A stretch of 37,585 nucleotides of DNA from a bacterium (GTDB lineage Bacteria > Hydrothermota > UBA3072 > JAPDKE01), in the NCBI GenBank assembly GCA_029258725.1, contig JAPDKE010000050.1:1-37585 (forward strand), written 5' to 3'. Positions 19,144 through 28,694 of the stretch are shown here, in pieces. The translations under genes were made by a program, and so were the position numbers. Below the pieces are notes generated by a model. That model made no database searches. It worked only from the letters and a program-made list of their open reading frames with translations, and was not told the origin of the DNA. How positions within the stretch are numbered: position 1 is the stretch's first letter; every line of letters starts with the position of its first letter.

Positions 19144-21944
19144 TTTATCCCCTCCTTCCATGCACGCTCCACCTCATCCATTGGAAGTCTTAAAACCTCC
19201 ACCCCACCATAGAGGAAGACCGCATCCTCTCCTCCCACCCTTCCAATCCATGCATGGGGAATACCGGAAAGAAGCTCGTCCACCCTTCCCTTATCCCTCT
19301 CATCCACCTCCGCAACCCATCTTGTGTTTGATTCGGAGAAGAGAATTATATCAGGTCTTTTTGCCCTTTCAGTTGCAGGGATACAGGAGAGTTCAGCACT
19401 AAATCCCTTCCTTCCACCTATCCCCATCTCACAAAGCGCAACCCCGAGCCCTCCTTCGGAGATATCGTGAAGTGAAAGAAAGAGTCTTTCCTGAGTGCAC
19501 CGGGAAACCCTCTCCATAATATCTTTTGCCTCAGAATAAACCCTGGGAACAAGCCCGTCTTTTCTTCTCAGGTACCTGAAGTACTCACTCCCACCAAGTT
19601 CCCTTCTCGTCTCACCTATAACAAGTATAAGGGCTCCATCACGCTTGAAGTTTGTGGTCAAGGCACAGGATAGATCTTCAAGGATGCCTATGGAGGATAT
19701 AAGAAGGGTTGGAGGGATTGAAATCTTCTTCCCCTCCGCCTCAAACTCGTTGTGAAGCGAATCCTTACCCGATATGAAGGGAACTCCAAAAAGTTTTGCA
19801 AAGTCATAGCATCCCCTACACACCATCACAAGGTCACCAAGAACATAAGGGTCATTCACATCCCCAAAAGAGAAATTGTCCAGCAGTGCACTTCCTTCAA
19901 GTCTCCCACCACAGGCAATGAGATTCCTCAATGCCTCATCTATAACCGATGCAGCCATCCAGTAGGGTTCTATCTCACCATACGATGGGTTTATCCCGTG
20001 CGCAATTATAACCCCTCTTTCCTTTGAAAGAACAGGTCTTATTATGGCTCCATCGGATGGCCCATCGTTTCCGCAGAGAGGTTTTACAACACTTCCACCC
20101 TGAACCTCATGGTCATACTGCCTTACAATCCACTCCTTTGATGCAACATCAGGAGAGGAAAGGATGGATAAGAGCGCCTCCTTTAAGGGGGGTGGGTCAA
20201 AATCCCCATCGGGAATTTCTCTTTTCCTGTAGGTTGCCCGTTTAAGTGTTAAAGGAACCCCACCATGGAGGAAATCCATGTCAAGTTCGCATACCTTCTC
20301 TCCCTTATACCTGACAACAAGTTTCTTTGTATCCGTAAACTTTCCTATGGGTGTTGCCTCAACCCCCTCCTCCCTGAAAATCTCAAGCAATCTTTCAAGT
20401 TTCTCGGGAGGAACTGAAAGAACCATCCTCTCCTGGGATTCGGAAATCCATATCTCGGTATAGGAAAGCCCCTCATACTTCAGGGGAACATGTGAGAGTT
20501 CAACCTCAGCCCCGCAGTCGCGCCCCATCTCCCCAACAGCAGACGAAAATCCACCGGCACCACAGTCGGTTATGGCACGGTAAAGTTCCTCATCCCTTGC
20601 CCTCAACAGCGCATCAAGCAGTTTTTTCTCCTCTATCGGGTTTCCAATCTGGACCGCCCCACCCGAGACCTTCTCTGACTGCTCGTCAAGTTTCATGGAT
20701 GAAAATGTCGCACCATGAATCCCATCCCTTCCCGTCCTTCCTCCCACAACCACGATAACATCTCCCGGTCTCACCTCCTTCTTTAAAAATTTTCTCGGAA
20801 TAATCCCGACACTCCCGCAGTAAACAAGGGGATTTCCCAGAAATCCGGGATGGAAGGAAACAGACCCGTTTACGGTGGGAATCCCCATCCTGTTCCCGTA
20901 GTCCCTGACGCCGGCAACAACACCCCTTGCTATCCTCCTTGGATGGAGGACCCCGGGGGGGAGTGCTTCAGGTGGGGTATCAAGGGGAGCAAAGCAGAAT
21001 ACATCCGTATTTGCAACAGGCTTTGCTCCAAGCCCTGTCCCCATTGTGTCCCTTATAACCCCTCCTATTCCGGTCCCCGCCCCACCATAGGGCTCAAGGG
21101 CAGATGGGTGGTTGTGGGTCTCAACCTTGAATGTAACAGCATACTCATCGTCAAACGCAATTGCCCCGGCGTTATCCTTGAAGACAAGCAGACACCAGGG
21201 GGCATTCACCTCCTCGGTTGCCTTAACTATGTACTCGTAAAATATTCCCGGTATCACCTTCCCCTCAAACTCTATCGGGCTCTTGAAGGTCTTGTGGTAA
21301 CAGTGCTCACTCCATGTCTGTGCAATGGTCTCAAGTTCTATGTCCGTGGGGTCTCTTCCCAGGCTCTTATAGTATTCCTTTATCTTTCTCATCTCCTCAA
21401 GGGAAAGAGAGAGCATGCCCTCCTTAGAAATCCTTATCAATTCTTCATCAGATGCATTGAGCAGGGGAACGGTTATGAGTTTGAAGGTATAGGGAGAGGG
21501 TATAAAGAAGACATCGTCCCCCTTAACCTCCCTCTCAATCGTGGGATTCATCAAAACCTTTTCCTTTATCCTCTCAAGTTCTCCAGGGGAAAGTTCTCCC
21601 TCAATTATGTACTTCCTTCCGGTCTTTACATCCTTTACACGAATCCCGCATTCAACAAGAAGGTCTTTTAAGGTAAGGGCAACGGGGTCCATAACCCCGG
21701 GGTGATAGGTTACTGTAATACCCTCCTCCCCGAACCCTCCTGCCTTCATTTCCTTCTCAACCGGGTCAAGGATGTAATCCTTAAACACGCGCTCAAGTTC
21801 CCCTTCATCCACCTCCCCCGATATCCAGTAGACCTCATAAAGTTTCACGTTCCTTACCTCAATGCCCAGGAGGGAAATTTCTTCCTTTACCGCAAGACCA
21901 AGAAAATCAGGAAAACCCTCGCGTGTTCTTATCTCTATCCTCAA
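19137..21944 (-). CDS. purL: FGAM synthase PurS-PurL fusion
   Basis: 935 residues, against about 720-750 for stand-alone small PurL. The extra N-terminus holds two PurS-like repeats (about 1-65 and 78-140; the second includes HPGVMDPVALTLKDLLVECG and PTIER). The PurL part follows: TWSEHCYHKTF with the catalytic His, VETHNHPSALEPYGGAGTGI, GTGLGAKPVANTDVF, and the second-half ATP region SGKDSLHNEF. It makes FGAM from FGAR, ATP and ammonia delivered by PurQ. The start is TTG 21944, with GGGAGG 8 bases upstream, overlapping the previous gene in a TTGA junction. Fused PurSL proteins are known, so this is a variant rather than an error. Confidence 0.93.
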   Translation of the reverse strand: MRIEIRTREGFPDFLGLAVKEEISLLGIEVRNVKLYEVYWISGEVDEGELERVFKDYILDPVEKEMKAGGFGEEGITVTYHPGVMDPVALTLKDLLVECGIRVKDVKTGRKYIIEGELSPGELERIKEKVLMNPTIEREVKGDDVFFIPSPYTFKLITVPLLNASDEELIRISKEGMLSLSLEEMRKIKEYYKSLGRDPTDIELETIAQTWSEHCYHKTFKSPIEFEGKVIPGIFYEYIVKATEEVNAPWCLLVFKDNAGAIAFDDEYAVTFKVETHNHPSALEPYGGAGTGIGGVIRDTMGTGLGAKPVANTDVFCFAPLDTPPEALPPGVLHPRRIARGVVAGVRDYGNRMGIPTVNGSVSFHPGFLGNPLVYCGSVGIIPRKFLKKEVRPGDVIVVVGGRTGRDGIHGATFSSMKLDEQSEKVSGGAVQIGNPIEEKKLLDALLRARDEELYRAITDCGAGGFSSAVGEMGRDCGAEVELSHVPLKYEGLSYTEIWISESQERMVLSVPPEKLERLLEIFREEGVEATPIGKFTDTKKLVVRYKGEKVCELDMDFLHGGVPLTLKRATYRKREIPDGDFDPPPLKEALLSILSSPDVASKEWIVRQYDHEVQGGSVVKPLCGNDGPSDGAIIRPVLSKERGVIIAHGINPSYGEIEPYWMAASVIDEALRNLIACGGRLEGSALLDNFSFGDVNDPYVLGDLVMVCRGCYDFAKLFGVPFISGKDSLHNEFEAEGKKISIPPTLLISSIGILEDLSCALTTNFKRDGALILVIGETRRELGGSEYFRYLRRKDGLVPRVYSEAKDIMERVSRCTQERLFLSLHDISEGGLGVALCEMGIGGRKGFSAELSCIPATERAKRPDIILFSESNTRWVAEVDERDKGRVDELLSGIPHAWIGRVGGEDAVFLYGGVEVLRLPMDEVERAWKEGIKW

Positions 21945-22711
21945 ATTGCAAGCCTCCCTGATACCGATACAAACCTGTTCCTGCCTGCTGTTCCTCCTTC
22001 AATATGTATCTTGAAGAATCCAGCGTGTATCCTCACACCTATCACTCCCCTTCCTGCTGCAGTGAACCTGCGTGGTGTTCCTCCATCGTAGTAGCCGGAA
22101 GAAGAAAGAAGGTCAAATCCACCGGAAAGATAGGGGGCAAGGAAGACAAATTTTTTCGTTAGCGCTATGTAAACCGAATGGGTCACAGCGGTGTAGGTTC
22201 CCGTATGCGTTCCTGTCCCGAAGTCAAAGTCAAATTCAAGCCTGTGCCTTGCATACTGATAGGAAATGGAAATGCCCGGGCAGATGGGGGAATCCCTGAG
22301 AAAACCAATCCTCACACCACCGAAGAATCCAGGCACCCGGGAGCGGATGAAGTGTCCCGGTAAACTCACCTTTTGAATCACAGGGGCACATGCCCCGAAG
22401 AAGAGGTCTATTGACCCATATCCACCCACTCCCGGTGTAAATCCCCTTCCTCCCCACAACCCCATGTCAAACCTGACAGAGACAACCGGAATGCTTGCGG
22501 ATACATCAACCGGGAAGGAATCGGATGGTGGTGACAGTCTTAAATTGTAGGGGAAAACAGCAACCCCAAGCTCAAAGTGAGGGATTCCTCCACGGGTGTT
22601 TCCTGAATAGACAAGGGGGGATGTGAGGCTTGCCCATATCGCCTTATCAAGCTGCTGGTAAAAATTGATAACATCATCCCTTGTTGCTGTGTAAAAAAAC
22701 AAAAATATCAT
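21941..22711 (-). CDS. Secreted beta-barrel-like protein of unknown function
   Basis: 256 residues from ATG 22711, chosen because GGGAGGTG lies 5 bases upstream and the ATG overlaps the radical SAM stop as ATGA. The N-terminus MIFLFFYTATRDD is an unusually short hydrophobic leader. The remainder alternates hydrophobic and aromatic strands (HFELGVAVFPYNLRLS, FFGGVRIGFLRD, KFVFLAPYLSGGFDLLS, HAGFFKIHIEGG), as in small outer-membrane barrels. No named family recognised. It sits between a radical SAM gene and purSL with coupled translation on both sides, which says little about its role. Confidence 0.55.
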   Translation of the reverse strand: MIFLFFYTATRDDVINFYQQLDKAIWASLTSPLVYSGNTRGGIPHFELGVAVFPYNLRLSPPSDSFPVDVSASIPVVSVRFDMGLWGGRGFTPGVGGYGSIDLFFGACAPVIQKVSLPGHFIRSRVPGFFGGVRIGFLRDSPICPGISISYQYARHRLEFDFDFGTGTHTGTYTAVTHSVYIALTKKFVFLAPYLSGGFDLLSSSGYYDGGTPRRFTAAGRGVIGVRIHAGFFKIHIEGGTAGRNRFVSVSGRLAI

Positions 22712-23604
22712 ATCCACCTCCCTATGAATGGCTGAACGTACCCATAAAGACCGAGTTCCTGGAATTTTTTTCTTGCTCTCTCGTATTCCTCGCGGGTGAT
22801 GGGTCTTGAAAGTTCGGGAAAGTTGCGCGCCCTGAAGACAGGATGATACTGGGACATGAGGCTCACATAAACCTCTCCCTTGAGTTTATCCTTGATAAAC
22901 TCAAGTGTATCCTCGGTCCCTGATATTCCCTGGGGAAGGATAAGCAACCTCACAAGCACTCCTTTCTTTCCAATCCCTGCCTCCTCCCTCCAGGGTCCTG
23001 TCTGCCTCCACATCTCATATACAGCCTCCCGATTTCTCTTTGCGTATTCCTTAACCCCGGAGTACCTCTCCCCTGCCTCATCACTTGCATACCTCATGTC
23101 AGGCATGTATATGTCCACAATGCCTTCAAGTTTTTTTATTATTTCCACCTTCTCATACCCAAAGGTATTATAAACGAGGGGAATTTTCAAGCCTTTTTCT
23201 CTTGCTTGAGCAAGTGCAAGCAAAATGTGGGGAAGGTAATGGGTGGGGGTAACCAGGTTTATGTTGTGTGCCCCCCTTTCCTCAAGGAGGAGCATCATTC
23301 TTGCAAGCTCAGGAATGGATACCTCGTAACCTTCCCTGAGCCAGGATATTGAATAATTCTGGCAGTAAACGCACTTTGAGGGGCAACCTGAGAAGAATAT
23401 TGTTCCTGAGCCTGAAAAACCTGAAATTGGAGGTTCTTCACCAAAGTGCAAATGAAAACTTGATACAATGAGACCGGCATCCACCCCGCATCTCCCCACC
23501 TCACCCTTCAGTCTATTAACCCTGCACTCATTGGGGCAGATATCGCATGACTCAAGCCTTTCCCAGAGTTCCTCTCCCCTTTCCCTTATTTCCCGAGGTT
23601 CCAT
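22708..23604 (-). CDS. Radical SAM protein, PflX/pyruvate formate-lyase-activase-like (COG1313 type)
   Basis: 298 residues. The 4Fe-4S/SAM motif CPSKCVYC is complete (Cys74, Cys78, Cys81 numbered from ATG 23604), embedded in GTIFFSGC. An N-terminal Cys cluster (Cys20, Cys23, Cys27, Cys39 in LESCDICPNECRVN...GRCGV) is typical of PflX-like proteins and may bind another cluster. Later blocks HNINLVTPTHYLPHIL, VYNTFGYEKVE and LSRPITREEYERA match that group. The substrate is unknown. ATG 23604 has no Shine-Dalgarno and lies 4 bases after the T tract of the ribosomal terminator; the in-frame GTG at 23643 lies inside the hairpin. Confidence 0.85.
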   Translation of the reverse strand: MEPREIRERGEELWERLESCDICPNECRVNRLKGEVGRCGVDAGLIVSSFHLHFGEEPPISGFSGSGTIFFSGCPSKCVYCQNYSISWLREGYEVSIPELARMMLLLEERGAHNINLVTPTHYLPHILLALAQAREKGLKIPLVYNTFGYEKVEIIKKLEGIVDIYMPDMRYASDEAGERYSGVKEYAKRNREAVYEMWRQTGPWREEAGIGKKGVLVRLLILPQGISGTEDTLEFIKDKLKGEVYVSLMSQYHPVFRARNFPELSRPITREEYERARKKFQELGLYGYVQPFIGRWI

Positions 23605-23608
23605 ATAT

Positions 23609-23651
23609 AAAAAACGCACGGGCGGTGCCAGGGGGTGATGCACCGCCCGTG
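23609..23651 (-). terminator. Strong intrinsic terminator of the ribosomal operon
   Basis: A perfect 12-bp GC-rich stem (CACGGGCGGTGC at 23617-23628 against GCACCGCCCGTG at 23640-23651) with an 11-base loop. On the minus strand GCG and then TTTTTT (23614-23609) follow. It lies 18 bases past the rplQ stop and abuts the radical SAM start codon. Confidence 0.92.
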
Positions 23652-23669
23652 GAGGGGGAAAATGGTTTG

Positions 23670-24023
23670 TTACTGTATAAGTTCAATAAGTGAGAGTTCT
23701 GCTCCGTCTCCTCTTCTTCTTCCCACCCTCACAATGCGGGTGTAACCTCCGGGACGCTCCTTATACCTGGGTGCTATCTCCTCAAAAAGTTTCTTCACTG
23801 CATCTCTGTCGTGTATGAGTTTCATCACCTCCCTCTTTGAATGGAGGGAGGGGTCCTTTGCCCTGGTTATGACACTATCAGCAAGCCCCTTCAAAGCCTT
23901 TGCCTTTGGGGTTGTGGTTATTATGGACCCATGCTTTATGAGGGATATAAGAAGGTTCCTCAACAGGGCTTTTCTGTGCTCTTTTGTGCGCTGCAGTTTC
24001 CTGGTCTTCTTTCTGTGCATCAT
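23670..24023 (-). CDS. rplQ: 50S ribosomal protein L17
   Basis: 117 residues: HRKKTRKLQRTKEHRKALLRNL at the N-terminus shortened here to its key HRKK...RKALLRNL block, ITTTPKAKALK, and the C-terminal GGYTRIVRVGRRRGDGAELS. All are L17 signatures. It is the last gene of the alpha operon. The start is one of two adjacent ATGs (24023 or 24020) overlapping the rpoA stop. Confidence 0.97.
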   Translation of the reverse strand: MMHRKKTRKLQRTKEHRKALLRNLLISLIKHGSIITTTPKAKALKGLADSVITRAKDPSLHSKREVMKLIHDRDAVKKLFEEIAPRYKERPGGYTRIVRVGRRRGDGAELSLIELIQ

Positions 24024-25003
24024 TTTTTCGCTCCCTTCTCTTTTATTTTACTCAAATCCATCCCCAGATGCAAGCCCCTTGCTTCAAGAATTTTTATCAA
24101 TTCATTGAGGGACTTCCTGCCGAAGTTCTTGAGCTTCAGGAGCTTATCAGGGGTATATTTCACCAGGTCTCCAACCGTGTTTATTCCGTTTGCCTTTATC
24201 GCCTTGAATGCCCTGGTCGGAAGTTCAAGTTCATCAACAGGCTGTGCAAGCATTTTTCTGAGTTTTTCAATCTCCTCATCATACTCAACCTTCTCCTCCT
24301 CCTCAAACACCTCCTGGGTAACGAAGAGGTCCATGTGGTCCTTCAGAATCTTTGCCGCTATGTTCACTGCCTCTTCAGGGAAAACGCTCCCATCGGTCCA
24401 CACCTCAAGTATGAGTTTATCAAAGTCGGTGCGCTGTCCGACCCTTGCAGGCTCAACCCTGTATCTCACCCTGGTAACAGGTGAAAAGTTCGCATCAAGG
24501 AAAATGGTCCCTATGGGCATCTTCCTGTCCCTCAGCATCTCCGCAGGAACGTATCCCCTTCCCACATCAACCTTTATCTCCATCTCTATCTTTCCTTCCT
24601 CGGTAAGGGTGGCGATGTGCTGTTCCGGATTAACAACCGTGAGTCCCTGAGGAGTCTCTATGTCCCCTGCCTTCACCTCGCCCTTTCCTTTTCTGGAAAG
24701 GGTTGCCGTTTTTGGCATCTCCCCTCCAATAACCCTGAACCTCACCTTTTTCAGATTCAGGATTATCTGAGGGACATCCTCAAGGACTCCCGGTATGGTC
24801 GAGAACTCATGCAGGACCCCATCTATCCTCACGGCAGTTATTGCAGCCCCCTGAATGGAGGAAAGGAGTATCCTTCTTAAGGAGTGTCCTATGGTTATCC
24901 CGAATCCCCTCTCAAGTGGAGAGAGAACAAATCTTGCATAGTTCTCGCGCTTTTCCTCCACCTGGAGTTCCTTTGGCATCTGAAGGGGCTTTATCTTTAT
25001 CAT
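24020..25003 (-). CDS. rpoA: DNA-directed RNA polymerase subunit alpha
   Basis: 327 residues. The N-terminal dimerisation/assembly domain (about 1-235) includes FVLSPLERGFGITIGHSLRR and RVRYRVEPARVGQRTDFDKL. After a flexible acidic linker comes the C-terminal domain (about 255-320; VDELELPTRAFKAIKANGIN, LKLKNFGRKSLNELIKIL), which contacts UP elements and activators. Length is normal. ATG 25003 follows AAGGAGGAAGGTGG. Position between rpsD and rplQ is canonical. Confidence 0.98.
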   Translation of the reverse strand: MIKIKPLQMPKELQVEEKRENYARFVLSPLERGFGITIGHSLRRILLSSIQGAAITAVRIDGVLHEFSTIPGVLEDVPQIILNLKKVRFRVIGGEMPKTATLSRKGKGEVKAGDIETPQGLTVVNPEQHIATLTEEGKIEMEIKVDVGRGYVPAEMLRDRKMPIGTIFLDANFSPVTRVRYRVEPARVGQRTDFDKLILEVWTDGSVFPEEAVNIAAKILKDHMDLFVTQEVFEEEEKVEYDEEIEKLRKMLAQPVDELELPTRAFKAIKANGINTVGDLVKYTPDKLLKLKNFGRKSLNELIKILEARGLHLGMDLSKIKEKGAKK

Positions 25004-25015
25004 CCACCTTCCTCC

Positions 25016-25645
25016 TTATTTGGAATAGAGCTCCACTATAAGGTGCTCCTGTATCGGGAAGGTTATGTCCTCCCTCCTGGGAAGGTCCACAACCTCTCCC
25101 TTCATTGCCTTTTTATCGAGAGAGAGCCACCTGGGAACCTCTATATCCCTTTCAAGTGCATACTTTATAACATGAAGGTCTTTACTCTTCTCTCTCACTG
25201 CAATAACATCCCCCTTCTTTACAAGATATGAGGGGATGTCAACCTTCCTTCCATTCACCTCTATATGCCCATGAGCCACAAGCTGTCTTGCCTGAGGACG
25301 GGATACGGCAAATCCCAGTCTGTAAACAACATTGTCAAGTCTTCTTTCAAGCAGGGAGAGAAGTATCTCTCCTGTAACTCCCTTCTTTTTCGCAGCCTTG
25401 AGGAAGTAATTCTTGAACTGACGCTCACTCACACCATAAATCCTCTTCACCTTCTGCTTCTCCCTCAACTGCAGACCGTACTGGGTCAATTTACTTCTGT
25501 GCTTCTTGGGTCTCTCTCCAGGAGGCATCACCCTTTCACCCTTTTCAAATGGGCACTTCTCACTGTAGCATCTCTCTCCCTTGAGGTAGAGTTTCATTCC
25601 CTCTCTTCTGCAAAGTCTGCATCTTGGTCCCGTGTATCTTGCCAT
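25016..25645 (-). CDS. rpsD: 30S ribosomal protein S4 (zinc-binding form)
   Basis: 209 residues from ATG 25645 (AGGAGGGTTTA upstream; the longer frame to 25675 overlaps rpsK). [16 protein letters not shown] carries Cys9 and Cys12; Cys26 and Cys31 complete the zinc site. The S4 RNA-binding domain ([34 protein letters not shown]) follows. It binds 16S rRNA early in assembly and may autoregulate the alpha operon as in other bacteria. It shares one base with the rpsK stop (TAATG). Confidence 0.97.
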   Translation of the reverse strand: MARYTGPRCRLCRREGMKLYLKGERCYSEKCPFEKGERVMPPGERPKKHRSKLTQYGLQLREKQKVKRIYGVSERQFKNYFLKAAKKKGVTGEILLSLLERRLDNVVYRLGFAVSRPQARQLVAHGHIEVNGRKVDIPSYLVKKGDVIAVREKSKDLHVIKYALERDIEVPRWLSLDKKAMKGEVVDLPRREDITFPIQEHLIVELYSK

Positions 25646-26031
25646 TAAACCCTCCTCTTCTTTGGCGGTCTGCAACCGTTATGGGGGATTGGTGTTACAT
25701 CCCTTATTGCTGTTATCTTCAAGCCCGTCTGCTGGATAGCCCTTATTGCCGCCTCCCTTCCCGGTCCGGGTCCCTTCACCCACACCTCAACATTCCTCAT
25801 TCCCAGATGGTATGCCTCCTTTCCTGCACGTTCCGCTGCCTGCTGGGCGGCAAAAGGTGTTCCCTTCTTCGTTCCCTTATACCCTATCCTTCCCGCAGAA
25901 TACCAGGTGATGGTATTCCCCCGCTCATCGGTTATTGTTACTATCGTGTTGTTGAAGGTTGCATGTATGTGAACTATTCCATTCTGTGGAGCCTTCTTTA
26001 CCTTTCTTCTTCCCCTTCTCTTCCTTGCCAT
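25645..26031 (-). CDS. rpsK: 30S ribosomal protein S11
   Basis: 128 residues: [18 protein letters not shown], the [20 protein letters not shown] block and the C-terminal [18 protein letters not shown] are diagnostic. It forms the 30S platform near the mRNA exit. GGAGGTGAG precedes ATG 26031, 9 bases after the rpsM stop. Confidence 0.98.
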   Translation of the reverse strand: MARKRRGRRKVKKAPQNGIVHIHATFNNTIVTITDERGNTITWYSAGRIGYKGTKKGTPFAAQQAAERAGKEAYHLGMRNVEVWVKGPGPGREAAIRAIQQTGLKITAIRDVTPIPHNGCRPPKKRRV

Positions 26032-26040
26032 CTCACCTCC

Positions 26041-26427
26041 TTATCCTTTCCTCATCTTCTTTTTCTTCAACGCAATCTGACCCTTCCTGGGTCCTTTCCT
26101 GGTTCTTGCGTTGGTCCTGGTCCTCTGCCCTCTGACAGGCAATCCTCTCAGGTGCCTTATTCCCCTGTAGCACTTTATCGCAATCAGTCTCTTTATATTC
26201 TGTGTAACCTCCGCCCTGAGCGCTCCCTCAACCTTATACTCTGCCTCTATTATCTTCCTTATCGCCTCTATCTCCTCCGCAGTCAGGTCCTTCACCTTCT
26301 TCATCGGATCCACACCAGCACGCTCCAGGATTTTTGAGGATGAGGTTCTCCCTATCCCGTAGATATAGGTGAGGGCTATCCAGATGTTTTTGTTTCCTGG
26401 AAGGTCAACGCCTGCTATTCTCGCCAT
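26041..26427 (-). CDS. rpsM: 30S ribosomal protein S13
   Basis: 128 residues: [32 protein letters not shown], and the basic C-terminal tail [21 protein letters not shown] head protein contacting the A and P site tRNAs and bridging to the 50S subunit. It lies between rpmJ and rpsK as in the canonical alpha operon. Confidence 0.98.
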   Translation of the reverse strand: MARIAGVDLPGNKNIWIALTYIYGIGRTSSSKILERAGVDPMKKVKDLTAEEIEAIRKIIEAEYKVEGALRAEVTQNIKRLIAIKCYRGIRHLRGLPVRGQRTRTNARTRKGPRKGQIALKKKKMRKG

Positions 26428-26430
26428 ATC

Positions 26431-26544
26431 TTACCCCTGCCTCTGTTTGTGTTTTGGGTTTTTGCATATGACCCTCACCACCCCCTTTCTCCTTATTATC
26501 TTGCAGTGAGGGCACATCTTTTTAACGCTTGCTCTTACCTTCAT
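26431..26544 (-). CDS. rpmJ: 50S ribosomal protein L36 (zinc-binding form)
   Basis: A 37-residue protein starting [20 protein letters not shown]. Cys11, Cys14, Cys27 and His32 form the zinc ribbon of the C+ type. Its ATG overlaps the infA stop as ATGA, and it lies in the canonical place between infA and rpsM. Confidence 0.96.
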   Translation of the reverse strand: MKVRASVKKMCPHCKIIRRKGVVRVICKNPKHKQRQG

Positions 26545-26756
26545 TTCAGCCTCCTTATGATTCTCCCCTTTGTCAGGTCATAGGGGGAGAGTTCCACAAT
26601 CACCCTGTCTCCGGGAACTATCTTTATGTAATGCATACGCATCTTCCCGGAGACATAGGCAAGAACCTTCATCCCGTTCTTCAACTCCACCCTGAATCTC
26701 GCATCAGGTAACGCCTCAACGACTGTCCCTTCCATCTGTATTCCCTTAGTTCCCAT
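26541..26756 (-). CDS. infA: Translation initiation factor IF-1
   Basis: 71 residues forming one OB-fold (S1-like) domain: [40 protein letters not shown], and the C-terminal [13 protein letters not shown] motif. It occupies the A site during initiation. The start at 26756 lies within the end of adk (11-base overlap). A methionine aminopeptidase gene (map), common at this place, is absent. Confidence 0.97.
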   Translation of the reverse strand: MGTKGIQMEGTVVEALPDARFRVELKNGMKVLAYVSGKMRMHYIKIVPGDRVIVELSPYDLTKGRIIRRLK

Positions 26757-27387
26757 GGCTCTCTATCACATCCACTATTCTTGCATAAACCTCTTCTACA
26801 GCCCCATTTCCGGGTATTTTCCTCAAAACACTGAGTTCTTCGTAGAAGGAAACAAGGGGCTCGGTTTCTTTTTTGTATACCTCAAGCCTTTTTCTCACAA
26901 CCTCTTCTTTGTCGTCCTCCCTCTGATAAAGCCTCCCCCCGCATATATCACATCTTTCATCCTCTGCGGGAGGATTCGTTATTAAATTATATATTGCTCC
27001 ACAGTTTTCGCAAATCCTTCTTGAAGAAAGTCTCTTAACAAGCAGTTCCTCAGGAATATCTATGAATACAACATGGTCCAGTTTCTGTCCCCTGCTCTCC
27101 AGATACTCCTGCAGAGCCCTTGCCTGCTCCAGGCTCCTTGGAAAACCATCAAGAATAAACCCCTCCCTCGTATCATCCTCTTCAAGCCTTTTCTCAATTA
27201 TCCCGGTTATCACCTCATCAGGAACTAACCTGCCTGATTCAACATACCTTTTTATCCCCTCATCCACCTTCGCACGCTCCCTTAAAATATCACCCGCAAC
27301 TATCATTGGAATTCCATACTGCTCCGAGAGGAGCTTTGCCTGCGTCCCCTTTCCTGCCCCTGGAGGTCCAAGCAGGACTATTCTCAT
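26746..27387 (-). CDS. adk: Adenylate kinase (zinc-LID form)
   Basis: 213 residues. P-loop GPPGAGKGT (7-15), the AMP-binding FILDGFPRS block (77-85), and a LID with four cysteines (Cys126, Cys129, Cys146, Cys149) that bind structural zinc, as in Gram-positive and thermophile enzymes. It interconverts ATP + AMP and 2 ADP. Its ATG overlaps the secY stop by 4 bases. Confidence 0.98.
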   Translation of the reverse strand: MRIVLLGPPGAGKGTQAKLLSEQYGIPMIVAGDILRERAKVDEGIKRYVESGRLVPDEVITGIIEKRLEEDDTREGFILDGFPRSLEQARALQEYLESRGQKLDHVVFIDIPEELLVKRLSSRRICENCGAIYNLITNPPAEDERCDICGGRLYQREDDKEEVVRKRLEVYKKETEPLVSFYEELSVLRKIPGNGAVEEVYARIVDVIESHGN

Positions 27388-28694
27388 CTCCTTCTCCCCC
27401 TTATTCTTCCCTTCCTCATGAATCCCTCGTAGTGCCTCATCAAGAGCTGTGCCTCTATCTGCTGGACCGTATCAAGCATCACTCCAACAACTATGAGGAG
27501 GGATGTTCCACCAAAGTAAAAGGGAAGGTGGTATTTCGTTATTAGAATTGTGGGAAGGATTGCTATCATTGCAAAGAAGATGGCACCCGGAAGGGTGAGT
27601 CTTGTCATCACTTTATCTATGTAGTCTGCTGTGGGTTTGCCAGGTCTTATCCCAGGGATAAATCCGCCGTATTTTTTCATATTATCCGCAAGTTCCTGGG
27701 GGTTTATCACTATGGATGTATAGACATAGGCAAAGAGAATTATGAGCAGAACATACAGGGTATTGTAGAACCATCCACCGGGGGTGAAGAGGTCAACTAT
27801 TCCCTGAGCCCATGGGTAGCGCTGGAAGAGCTGCGCAAAACTCGGAACAAACATGAGGGCAGACTGTGCAAAGATTATCGGGATTATACCTGCTGCATTG
27901 AAGTTAAGGGGAAGATGGGTGCTCTGACCCCCATAGACCCTTCTTCCAACAATCCTTTTTGCATACTGAACAGGTATTCTTCTCTGCGCCTGGGTTATAA
28001 TAACAACGGCTGCTGTGACCAGAACCGCAAAAACACCAAAGGCAAGGGCAAATGTCCATGACTTCGCTCCGGATTTGAGCATCCTCCAGAAGGAGAGCAT
28101 CTGGTTCGGGAACCTCCCAAGTATTCCTGCCATAATCAGGAGTGATATTCCATTCCCTATTCCCTTCTCGGTTATGAGTTCTCCAATCCACATGATGAAT
28201 ATCGTTCCCGCAGTCATTGTGATTATCGTGCAGAACCTGAAGAAAAATCCGGGGTTGGGAACAACCGGTATATCTCCAACCTTTATGCTTTCAAGGAATA
28301 CGGAAATTCCAAGGGACTGGATGAATGCAATTGCAACCGTGAGATACCTTGTGTGCTGGTTTATCTTCCTCCTTCCCTCCTCACCCTCCTTTATAAGCCT
28401 CTGGTAGTAGGGAATTGTCGCACCCAGGATCTGGAGGATAATTGACGCGGAGATATAGGGCATTATTCCCAGGGCAAATATCGTTGCCCTTGCAAGGTTT
28501 CCACCAACAAAGATATCGTAAAGTCCCAGGAGTGTCCCCCTCATCTGCTCAAAGTACATCTTCAAAACCTGCGTATTCACCCCCGGGACGGGAATATGAC
28601 CACCAAGTCTGTAAACGGCTATCATTAAAAGGGTAAATAATATCTTTTTTCTTAAGTCGGGGATCTTCCAGACGTTACGAACCGATTCTAACAG
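27384..28694 (-). CDS. secY: Protein translocase subunit SecY (CTG start)
   Basis: The first ATG (28625) would remove the conserved N-terminus. The in-frame upstream codons read (M)[17 protein letters not shown], exactly the usual SecY beginning, starting with CTG at 28694. AAAGGAGG lies 5 bases before that CTG. The full protein is then 436 residues, normal for SecY, with ten membrane helices; [10 protein letters not shown] opens the plug region, and [14 protein letters not shown] and [16 protein letters not shown] are conserved blocks. It forms the Sec channel in the inner membrane. The start overlaps the rplO stop by 20 bases. Confidence 0.96.
   Translation of the reverse strand: MLESVRNVWKIPDLRKKILFTLLMIAVYRLGGHIPVPGVNTQVLKMYFEQMRGTLLGLYDIFVGGNLARATIFALGIMPYISASIILQILGATIPYYQRLIKEGEEGRRKINQHTRYLTVAIAFIQSLGISVFLESIKVGDIPVVPNPGFFFRFCTIITMTAGTIFIMWIGELITEKGIGNGISLLIMAGILGRFPNQMLSFWRMLKSGAKSWTFALAFGVFAVLVTAAVVIITQAQRRIPVQYAKRIVGRRVYGGQSTHLPLNFNAAGIIPIIFAQSALMFVPSFAQLFQRYPWAQGIVDLFTPGGWFYNTLYVLLIILFAYVYTSIVINPQELADNMKKYGGFIPGIRPGKPTADYIDKVMTRLTLPGAIFFAMIAILPTILITKYHLPFYFGGTSLLIVVGVMLDTVQQIEAQLLMRHYEGFMRKGRIRGRRR

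Noticed and set aside
20850-21671. 273-codon plus-strand ORF opposite purSL
   Set aside because: It mirrors the strongly conserved PurS-PurL frame, has no ribosome site, and its translation has no recognisable domain pattern.
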